Below the pieces are notes generated by a model. It was not told the origin of the DNA, did no database searches, and saw only the letters and a program-made list of their open reading frames with translations. A program made the position numbers and the translations under genes. A stretch of 6,954 nucleotides of DNA from an uncultured Lachnospiraceae bacterium (lineage in GTDB: Bacteria; Bacillota; Clostridia; Lachnospirales; Lachnospiraceae): the NCBI GenBank assembly GCA_946413945.1, contig CAMKMR010000090.1:1-6954 (forward strand), given 5' to 3'. Positions 1-6,143 of this stretch are shown piece by piece; the stretch's first letter is position 1; each line of letters starts with the position of its first letter.

Positions 1-548
1 GCATTGTAGTCATAAAGAGCCACCGAATTGATCCAAAGTTCCTGTTCCTGATTGAAGATGTAATAAAGCCCACTGTCTAAGTGACTTGTAATCTCAATAG
101 TCTCCTTAGGAACATCCATCACCTTATAAAGTCCGGCAAGGAGCTTATATATCTTCTCGTTATATTCAGGTATAGAAATTACCAGTTTAAGGATTTTTGC
201 ATCCTCATATCTATATAGAAATGAATCTATATGGAGTTTTACCATCATAACAAAAAGATCTTTATAACTGTATTCCTTATCAGCTACCTTTACTTTATTG
301 TCGCCAAATAAATTCTCAAAAATGCCATCGATCACGATACCATCTTCATTAAATCTTGCTTCTGAAGCTTCTCCGCCAACATACCAATGCTCAGTATCAG
401 TTGAATAGAAGAGAATATTAGGCATAAGGTGTGTATCCTTATTATTAAGCTGACTGACGGATTCAGGCTCCCTCTTTATATCATTATAGTATGACAGCTG
501 CGTAAAATCAGAGCATAAATCCATGCCAATATAAAAATTATCTGCCAT
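1..548 (-). CDS. DUF5716-like protein with Hsp70/actin-type N-terminus (partial, 3' end outside window)
   Basis: I read 182 complete codons from the ATG at 548 to the window edge without a stop; the C-terminal part is missing. The family name DUF5716 is recalled from its usual pairing with DUF5717 in Lachnospiraceae and was not searched. The blocks follow Hsp70 order: YIGMDLCSDFTQLSYY at residues 6-21 matches the phosphate-1 strand-loop; PNILF...VGGEA (43-61) resembles the P-S-x-V...VGxxA segment; LVISIPEYN (122-130) resembles DnaK's AVITVPAYF; SHLDSGLYYI (155-164) sits where NEPTAAALAYG does; and VALYDYNA (176-183, last codon incomplete) falls at the phosphate-2 motif. The GTT of phosphate-1 and the glycines of phosphate-2 are replaced, so ATP hydrolysis may be altered or lost. 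No signal peptide or membrane segment is visible, so it is probably cytoplasmic. It starts 16 bases after the DUF5717-like gene and is probably cotranscribed with it. The function is unknown. Confidence 0.85.
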   Translation of the reverse strand, partial: MADNFYIGMDLCSDFTQLSYYNDIKREPESVSQLNNKDTHLMPNILFYSTDTEHWYVGGEASEARFNEDGIVIDGIFENLFGDNKVKVADKEYSYKDLFVMMVKLHIDSFLYRYEDAKILKLVISIPEYNEKIYKLLAGLYKVMDVPKETIEITSHLDSGLYYIFNQEQELWINSVALYDYN

Positions 549-552
549 CACA

Positions 553-560
553 CACCTCCA
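553..560 (-). promoter_or_regulatory. Ribosome binding site of the DUF5716-like gene
   Basis: On the minus strand this reads TGGAGGTG, with six bases between its GGAGG core and the ATG at 548. It fixes the start codon. It lies entirely within the 16-base gap after the stop codon of the upstream gene, so the downstream gene has its own strong initiation signal within one transcript. Confidence 0.85.
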
Positions 561-564
561 TCAG

Positions 565-3500
565 TTAAAATGATTCTAAGTTCTCCTCAAAGAGATGAAC
601 TGTATTTATATATACGTCAAGATTTTCAAGAAGACCCGAATCCTCACGCATTTCCTGTTTAACAAGCATCGAATTGATAAATTCAAAACGATTAAGATCT
701 GACTTATTATAAGATTTCTTTTTAAGCACTTCACTTTCAATGATCTGAGCATTTCCATCAGGATCATCAACAATAGAATAAACCAGTCTTTCGCCATGGA
801 AGACCACGAATTCAAGTACATAGAATCCCTTCACTATCTCTTCCATTCTTGCTGTCTTTTTCTTTGTCTTTGATCTTGTACCTGTGTCAAAGCTGTACTC
901 AACAAAAACCTGTCTTATATTGTCAGTCCTGTAAATAAGATATGTCTTCAGGAATACATCCTGAGGAAGTCTGATAAACTGGCCAAACTTATTAAAGAAT
1001 GGCATTATCTTTCCTGCATCCACAAATCTTTCCACAGTTTCTATTATCCACTTTTTCTGATCCTCAGTATAACGCCCAAGACGGCTATAGAAGAGGAGCA
1101 GAGCCATTTCAGATACCTCATCATCAATATTGCCCTTTAAGATTTCCTGATAAAGGGAATCAAACATATAATTCGGCACCTGCTTGTCATGTATCAGATA
1201 GTTATTTGCTGATATCCTAAGGAAGGCTTTTACCACAAGCCCTCTGTTTCTTCCTGAATAGTAAGTTGCAAATATATCATAAATATATTCAATATCTTCA
1301 TTTGCAAACATAGCCTGAGCCAGAGTATTCTCCGCAAGAACGTTTATATCACCGGACTTACCCTTTGCAAGTTTAAAGAGAGAAGACAATTCTTCCACAC
1401 TACCATTAAAGTTTGCAATCATATAAGAAAGAATATTGACATTTACCGTTCCTGTCTTATAAAGATTTAAGCATACACTCATCAAGTCTTCCTTAAGGAA
1501 TCCATCTGAATCACGAACACCATAATCAGCCAGACGATATAATTCATTTACATCCAGTTCATTAAAGCCATAAAGTTTTACGGCTGAGAAAGCCTTATCA
1601 AACATATTCATATCGATAAGATATGTGATTATTGTTCTGGCATTGGCATGTGTCAGATATTCAATATCAAGTCTTCTTAAATACTTAACAAGAACATCCG
1701 TATCTAAATTCTCATGATAATATTCAATGATATTAAGGCAGGCTTTCTGTTTGAAATCATTAGAGATCTCATCACAGTTAATAACTTCACGAGCCGCATT
1801 TACTTCTTTTGCATTCTTATATGTAAATTCACTGATACTCTCATAATTATAGAGCAATATCCTGTAATCACGAGGGCTATATTCACGGCAGATCGGAATA
1901 TACGCCTTTTCATCCACTATCCTCTCAAAATGATAAGGGATAGATCCAGCATATCTGTTACCATGCTTATCCTCAAATATTACAGATGCATTTTCAGAAA
2001 GAATCTCGACATAGGCTTCTCCGTCTACAAGAGGAACCCTCTGAACATTCTTTAATTCTTCGTGATTAACTATTACCGCGCTTACCTTTGGATTTCTGCA
2101 TACCACTTTTCTTCTGAAAATGATATTGATCAACTTTCCGGCAAATACAGAACTTACAGTTTCAGGATCAAGGAATTCATCATAAAGCACTGTAAGATCA
2201 TCATTTACCTTACCTTCAATAATCATCTTTTCCATGAAATCCTCCATTGTAGGAGCATATTCATGATAGATCTTCATATGTTCAGCCTTGTTGAAGATCA
2301 CATTTGCATAAAGATATGCAAGTTCATCCTCAGTAAGAGTGTTTTTATAATTCAAATACATAAGAACTGACGCCGGAATGATATCATACTTGCTATGATC
2401 CATACTTCTTATGTAACATTCGTTAAGTCCGATAAACTTAAGAGAATTTTGTACCGCGTCTCTATAGAATCTGTGGTACTTTCTGTCAAGTTTTGAATCA
2501 GATATGAGCATTGAGCAGATTGAAGAAAGAACACTGATATTCTCATTCTGTTTCTTTATAACTTTTTCAGCTGCCTCAGCTTTTACAGTATCAACAAACT
2601 TATCATCCTCAGCTTCATCAAAGGACTTCTCAACCTCGGCATTAAGTTTTTCCTGCTCTCTGTCATAAACATAATCTTCGCTCTTTAGTCTTAAAGGATC
2701 ATCCTTAATACTCAGTTCTTCTTTCTGACTATCGAAACCTGTCTTAAGCGAACTTACTGCAGTCTTACCACTTTCAACGAGATCCTCAATCTCTTCAGGC
2801 TCTTCCATCCCGCCTTCATCATCAAGACCTTCCCATGTAAAACCGTCATCATCAGACTCATCATCTTTATCATCTGAATCTACCGCATCAAGGACACTTA
2901 CGTCTTCTTCTATATTTTCTGCATCCTCAACACTATCAGGAGTCTCAAGCTTTTCATCCTCTTTTTCATCATTTATCACGGATAAATCTTCAAACATTCC
3001 GTCTAAACCCTGAGGTCTCTCTGGTCTCTGAGACTCAATAAAGGCATCTTTATATTCATTCACCTTTTCTTTAAGGTTATCTACATCTTCCTCTTCATCA
3101 TCCCTGATGGAATGAGCCAGTCTGATAGAGCCATCTTTCTTAAGCTTGATAGAATCAAGGCCCTCTTTATATTTCTTTAAGTCTGATCCTTTTTTTATGC
3201 TCTTATCATGAAAAATTTTCTCTTTTTTAAGTTCCTCAACGTTCTTGTCATAAATATGGCGAAGCACATCAAAGATCTGCTTATTAAAAGTCTTATTCTT
3301 TCCTGCAAGTTTAACAAATTCAATAAGTACATCATCTGAAATATACTTATTTCGCATTCCCCATTTAATTCCTGTTATCACAAAAGGAGTAAGTTCCTTA
3401 AGCATCATAGGATTCTGGTTTAAAATGTCACAAAGTTCGAAATATATGATAGGGCTGTTCTCTCCCTGATCATACATTTCCTGTAATTCGTTATAAAGCG

Positions 3501-4824
3501 CATTCTTATCTTCACTATAAACAGGATCAACAAAAAGCAGCAGCCAGAAAAAGAACATCTTTGGCTCCTGTGTTCTGAAATTGCGTCTGAGAAGATTAGC
3601 AGTTTTTTCAACTGTTTCCTTATCCCTTGCCACCATAGCTTTTAAATAGCTGTAGTAGCATTTTTCCTGAGCTGTCATCTGATTTCCATCTACATCAGCT
3701 TCAATTCTAAGGAATTCCTGTTCTACCTTGGCATTATCCCCTGCAAGGATATTCATATGCATGATACCAAGTCTATAGAGATCCTCCTCCGGCTCAAATT
3801 CATTTAGAGTCTTAAAACTATGGACAGTATCATCAACATACTTATTCAAGCTTATCCTATCCATTCTAAAATCAAGATATGAGCGGGTTATCGCGATCTT
3901 ACACTGCTTATACTCCCTTTCTTTAGCCCTGAACTCAGAATCAGCCTTTGGTTTTTCAGGTTTTGAAAGATGTATCTCTATTTCAATCTTCTGATATATA
4001 TTTTCAATTATTATCTTTCCTGAATTCTCACCTACAGGAACATGTTCAGGAGATATCATCACATCAAGGCTGCACTCATTCGCAACGAAATCCTCTGTTG
4101 TAACAAACTTCTTTGTCGGAATGATAAATTCTGTATCACTCTTTATATCGGAATAGGTATAGCCCCAGGTATTCTTTGAAAGATCAATAGATATGATCTC
4201 TGTCTTTTCAGGCATAACAAGATTAACCTTAGCTTTTGACGCAGAAAGAGTTACTGTACGTTTTTTATGTACAAGCACTAAGAATTCTTCCAAAGCCTGA
4301 TCCACAGACTTTGACTCTAAAAGACTTGAATAAGACTGACTAAGATATGGTTCTTTTTCAATAAAAGTCCTCTTAAAATCATCCTGTACAAACAGCTTAG
4401 TAGCAACCTTCCACTGCTGTTCTGCAAGAGCAGCAAACTTAAACAAGTCGTCAATACGTTCATCACCATACCTTACACATGGTGGCACTATATTTATTTC
4501 ATAAGGGAGTTTAAATTCACCGCCATCAGTGATAACATTGATATGCCCCCTGTAATTCTGACCTGCTTCAAGACATGTTGCATCGAAGGAATAATTGACA
4601 TCAAAGTTCCTTGATATGAAACTATGATTTTCAAAACGAAGCGTGTATCTGGAATCATACACCATTCCCTTTATAGGAAACCTGTTAGCACTGCTTACAG
4701 TAAAATGTCCATTATAAACAGTACCTGCTTCTATATTCATTTTAAAAAATGTTTCTGATATTACTACCTCAGGTCTGTCAATCTTAAATTCACCCTTGGC
4801 ATACTGTTCAACTATAGCCTTCAT
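565..4824 (-). CDS. Giant multidomain DUF5717-like protein, 1419 residues
   Basis: Large cytoplasmic protein of unknown function. I recognise the N-terminal pattern as DUF5717 from memory; no search was run. There is no signal peptide or membrane span. Rough layout: a beta-sandwich-like region at 18-113 with two EAGxxYxGH copies (32-40, 86-94); a helical linker; a second beta-rich, Ig-like region at about 190-287; helical TPR-like stretches at about 295-535; a charged linker at 535-750 whose core (611-690) has 36 Asp/Glu in 80 residues; helices at 750-900; a small beta-rich insert at 905-970; helical repeats at about 1000-1300; and a C-terminal beta-rich region (1300-1419) with a basic cluster, RSKTKKKTAR (1317-1326). 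No catalytic motif is apparent, which suggests a scaffold or adaptor. The start is supported by a well-spaced Shine-Dalgarno sequence. It is the first gene of a likely operon with the DUF5716-like partner, 16 bases downstream. The frame is intact throughout. Confidence 0.93.
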   Translation of the reverse strand: MKAIVEQYAKGEFKIDRPEVVISETFFKMNIEAGTVYNGHFTVSSANRFPIKGMVYDSRYTLRFENHSFISRNFDVNYSFDATCLEAGQNYRGHINVITDGGEFKLPYEINIVPPCVRYGDERIDDLFKFAALAEQQWKVATKLFVQDDFKRTFIEKEPYLSQSYSSLLESKSVDQALEEFLVLVHKKRTVTLSASKAKVNLVMPEKTEIISIDLSKNTWGYTYSDIKSDTEFIIPTKKFVTTEDFVANECSLDVMISPEHVPVGENSGKIIIENIYQKIEIEIHLSKPEKPKADSEFRAKEREYKQCKIAITRSYLDFRMDRISLNKYVDDTVHSFKTLNEFEPEEDLYRLGIMHMNILAGDNAKVEQEFLRIEADVDGNQMTAQEKCYYSYLKAMVARDKETVEKTANLLRRNFRTQEPKMFFFWLLLFVDPVYSEDKNALYNELQEMYDQGENSPIIYFELCDILNQNPMMLKELTPFVITGIKWGMRNKYISDDVLIEFVKLAGKNKTFNKQIFDVLRHIYDKNVEELKKEKIFHDKSIKKGSDLKKYKEGLDSIKLKKDGSIRLAHSIRDDEEEDVDNLKEKVNEYKDAFIESQRPERPQGLDGMFEDLSVINDEKEDEKLETPDSVEDAENIEEDVSVLDAVDSDDKDDESDDDGFTWEGLDDEGGMEEPEEIEDLVESGKTAVSSLKTGFDSQKEELSIKDDPLRLKSEDYVYDREQEKLNAEVEKSFDEAEDDKFVDTVKAEAAEKVIKKQNENISVLSSICSMLISDSKLDRKYHRFYRDAVQNSLKFIGLNECYIRSMDHSKYDIIPASVLMYLNYKNTLTEDELAYLYANVIFNKAEHMKIYHEYAPTMEDFMEKMIIEGKVNDDLTVLYDEFLDPETVSSVFAGKLINIIFRRKVVCRNPKVSAVIVNHEELKNVQRVPLVDGEAYVEILSENASVIFEDKHGNRYAGSIPYHFERIVDEKAYIPICREYSPRDYRILLYNYESISEFTYKNAKEVNAAREVINCDEISNDFKQKACLNIIEYYHENLDTDVLVKYLRRLDIEYLTHANARTIITYLIDMNMFDKAFSAVKLYGFNELDVNELYRLADYGVRDSDGFLKEDLMSVCLNLYKTGTVNVNILSYMIANFNGSVEELSSLFKLAKGKSGDINVLAENTLAQAMFANEDIEYIYDIFATYYSGRNRGLVVKAFLRISANNYLIHDKQVPNYMFDSLYQEILKGNIDDEVSEMALLLFYSRLGRYTEDQKKWIIETVERFVDAGKIMPFFNKFGQFIRLPQDVFLKTYLIYRTDNIRQVFVEYSFDTGTRSKTKKKTARMEEIVKGFYVLEFVVFHGERLVYSIVDDPDGNAQIIESEVLKKKSYNKSDLNRFEFINSMLVKQEMREDSGLLENLDVYINTVHLFEENLESF
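2755..2994 (-). other. Acidic low-complexity linker within the DUF5717-like protein
   Basis: This stretch encodes residues 611-690, of which 36 are Asp or Glu and only 4 are Lys. It contains a run rich in DD and SDD around 649-660 and one isolated hydrophobic-aromatic patch, GFTWEGL (661-667). The composition predicts disorder. It separates the N-terminal beta/helical half from the C-terminal helical half. Flanking residues (535-610 and 690-750) are mixed charged and also look linker-like or coiled-coil-like. Confidence 0.8.
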
Positions 4825-4830
4825 TTATAT

Positions 4831-4834
4831 CTCC
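4831..4834 (-). promoter_or_regulatory. Ribosome binding site of the DUF5717-like gene
   Basis: The minus strand reads CGGAGATATAA before the ATG. GGAG sits six bases upstream of the start codon at 4824, which supports that ATG as the start. The site is weaker than that of the downstream partner. Confidence 0.75.
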
Positions 4835-4858
4835 GATTTATTAAAACAACTTGATAAT

Positions 4859-4884
4859 CTCTGCTTCTATGATGTAGAATAGAG
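4859..4884. repeat. Imperfect inverted repeat in the leader of the DUF5717-like gene
   Basis: Arms CTCT (4859-4862) and TTCTA (4865-4869) pair with AGAG (4881-4884) and TAGAA (4875-4879), around a five-base centre and a 2x1 internal bulge. If the promoter at 4917-4945 is used, the repeat lies about 25 bases into the DUF5717 transcript and could form an RNA hairpin. It could equally be an operator for a dimeric regulator. It has no U-tract, so it is not a terminator. The functional assignment is inference. Confidence 0.4.
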
Positions 4885-4916
4885 GCAGGCTTAAAATTCA
4901 AAAACTAAATCAACTT

Positions 4917-4945
4917 ATTATATCAGACTTATAATTTATTTTAAA
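4917..4945 (-). promoter_or_regulatory. Sigma-A type promoter with extended -10 for the DUF5717-DUF5716 unit
   Basis: The minus strand has TGATATAAT at 4925-4917: a perfect TATAAT preceded by the TGn of an extended -10. A weak -35, TTTAAA (4945-4940, four of six to TTGACA), is 17 bases away. Transcription would begin near 4910, giving a leader of about 85 bases. This is by far the best promoter match in the divergent region. Confidence 0.65.
4930..4935 (+). promoter_or_regulatory. Candidate -10 box for the aminotransferase gene
   Basis: A perfect TATAAT on the plus strand, about 40 bases before the ribosome binding site. No good -35 is found 17 bases upstream (AAATCA at 4907-4912). An alternative pair for the same gene is TTGATA (4851-4856) and TAGAAT (4875-4880) with an 18-base spacer, each five of six to consensus, but it gives a leader of about 100 bases. 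I cannot choose between them from sequence alone. Confidence 0.35.
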
Positions 4946-4975
4946 GCCTAAAAATCTCAGTAGCTACTTTGCCTT

Positions 4976-4983
4976 GGGAGGGG
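4976..4983 (+). promoter_or_regulatory. Ribosome binding site that decides the aminotransferase start
   Basis: GGGAGGGG, with its GGAGG core seven bases before the ATG at 4989. The in-frame TTG at 4974 overlaps this site and cannot sensibly be the start, so translation should begin at 4989. Confidence 0.85.
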
Positions 4984-4988
4984 TCAAC

Positions 4989-6041
4989 ATGAGCACGGGT
5001 CCACTTAGATTAGAACAATATGACACAGTTCTTTTTAATTCAAACATCAATCCACATGGAATTCCAGATTCCGTCAGAAAAGTCATTCTCGACAATATCG
5101 ATTCCATAAATAAATATCCGGATGTATACTATGGAAATTTAAAAACAGCAGTTTCAGAATATGCTCACGCTCCTCTGAACAATATCGTAATGGGGAACGG
5201 TTCATCAGACCTGTTAAGACTATTTGCTGCTCTTATTATGCCAAAGAAGTCTTTACTGCTCGTTCCATGCTCAACCGAGTATGAAAAAGTTCTCTCAGCC
5301 TACGGCAGTGAGCTTATCTATTATGAATTACCGGAAGAAAACGAATTTAATTTTGATGTCATGGATCTTTTAACAAAGCTTGATTCATCTATCGATATGA
5401 TAGTAATCAGCAATCCGAATAATCCAACATCAAAGAAGATATCTCGTGATGATATCGAGATACTGACAGATGCATGTAAGAAACTCGGAATTTTCCTTCT
5501 CGTAGATGAAATGTATATCGAGTTTATAGATAACTATGAAGAATACACTTCCATCCCCCTTACAGAGCGTTTTGATAACCTTGCAGTAATGAGAGCCGTA
5601 TCCAAATTCTTCGCTGTTCCCGGCCTTCGTTTTAACTATGCCATAATGAACAACCCTGAATTAATGAGTCTTATCGATGCAACAACTACAAAGAATAACA
5701 TTTCAACCCTTTCAGCTATTGCTGCGATAGAAATGTTTAACGATAGAAAATATATCGAAGAGTCAAGATCAACTATACATACAGAGCGTTCACTAGTCTT
5801 CCTTGCAATGTCTACCTGTAAAACTATAAAGCTCTACCAGCCTGACGCAAACTTTATGCTGTGTAAGCTCTTAAAAGAAGACCTTACCGCTTCAGCTGTT
5901 GCCGATTACTGCAATCTAAGAGGCATAGTAATCCGTAAATGTGACAACATAAGAGGTCTCGGAAATAAATATATAAGATTCTGCTTTATGAATCCAAAAC
6001 AAAACGACCTTATGGTAAATACAATCTTAGAGATTGTATAA
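4989..6041 (+). CDS. PLP-dependent aminotransferase, HisC/CobD-like (fold type I)
   Basis: Complete 350-residue cytoplasmic enzyme of the class I/II aminotransferase superfamily. Visible motifs: NINPHGIP near the N-terminus (19-26); YPD (43-45); MGNGSSDLL (68-76), a PLP phosphate-binding segment; SNPNNPT (141-147), whose second adjacent Asn (N145) contacts the PLP ring oxygen in the family; VDEMYIEF (172-179) with Asp173 and Tyr176; SKFFAVPGLRF (205-215) with the Schiff-base Lys206 and phosphate-binding Arg214; and YIRF (328-331) with Arg330, the substrate-carboxylate Arg. The family includes histidinol-phosphate aminotransferase and CobD threonine-phosphate decarboxylase. NINPxGxP is closer to CobD, while the NGSxDLL segment and GLGxxYIR tail suit HisC too. 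No his or cob genes adjoin, so the substrate is open and no symbol is given. It is transcribed divergently from the DUF5717-like gene and ends at a bidirectional terminator. Confidence 0.92.
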   Translation: MSTGPLRLEQYDTVLFNSNINPHGIPDSVRKVILDNIDSINKYPDVYYGNLKTAVSEYAHAPLNNIVMGNGSSDLLRLFAALIMPKKSLLLVPCSTEYEKVLSAYGSELIYYELPEENEFNFDVMDLLTKLDSSIDMIVISNPNNPTSKKISRDDIEILTDACKKLGIFLLVDEMYIEFIDNYEEYTSIPLTERFDNLAVMRAVSKFFAVPGLRFNYAIMNNPELMSLIDATTTKNNISTLSAIAAIEMFNDRKYIEESRSTIHTERSLVFLAMSTCKTIKLYQPDANFMLCKLLKEDLTASAVADYCNLRGIVIRKCDNIRGLGNKYIRFCFMNPKQNDLMVNTILEIV

Positions 6042-6072
6042 CGATAATAAACCTTCATAAATTCTAGATATG

Positions 6073-6084
6073 CGCCGTAAGGCG
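6073..6084. repeat. Short GC-rich hairpin after the aminotransferase gene
   Basis: CGCC-GTAA-GGCG forms a perfect 4-bp stem with a GNRA-type loop when transcribed on the plus strand. It stands out in an AT-rich intergenic stretch and lies 31 bases after the stop codon and just before the main terminator. It has no U-tract of its own. It may help 3'-end folding or stability, or be incidental. Confidence 0.35.
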
Positions 6085-6088
6085 AACT

Positions 6089-6130
6089 AAAAAAAGACAG
6101 CCGCTTACATTTCAAGCAGCTGTCTTTTTT
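6089..6130. terminator. Bidirectional rho-independent terminator
   Basis: GACAGC (6096-6101) pairs with GCTGTC (6119-6124). After one C/A mismatch, GCTT (6103-6106) pairs with AAGC (6114-6117), leaving a seven-base loop. The stem is flanked by seven A on the left and six T on the right. It therefore works as hairpin plus U-tract in either direction, ending both the plus-strand aminotransferase transcript and the convergent minus-strand prepilin peptidase transcript, whose stop codon is 13 bases away. Confidence 0.92.
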
Positions 6131-6143
6131 AATGTTTACTCTT

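Noticed and set aside
606..821. Minus-strand open frame of 71 codons
   Set aside because: It overlaps the large gene in another frame, has no ribosome binding site and no recognisable protein pattern; the DUF5717-like frame is continuous through it.
999..2370. Three plus-strand open frames antisense to the large gene (999-1220, 1714-2055, 2062-2370)
   Set aside because: They lie wholly opposite a convincing 1419-codon gene and read as antisense shadows, with no start signals or family motifs.
2755..2994. Repetitive CATC/TCATCA-rich plus-strand DNA considered as a tandem repeat or CRISPR-like array
   Set aside because: It is simply the complement of GAT/GAA codons encoding the acidic linker, with no regular unit or spacer structure.
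3420..3611. Minus-strand 63-codon open frame within the large gene
   Set aside because: Out-of-frame shadow of the DUF5717-like gene.
4825..4988. Possible riboswitch or T-box leader in the divergent region
   Set aside because: The leaders are short, with only one weak hairpin and no terminator/antiterminator pair or recognisable conserved core.
5906..6115. Minus-strand 69-codon open frame over the aminotransferase end and the terminator
   Set aside because: It would run through the terminator hairpin and opposes a motif-rich enzyme gene; no ribosome binding site was seen.
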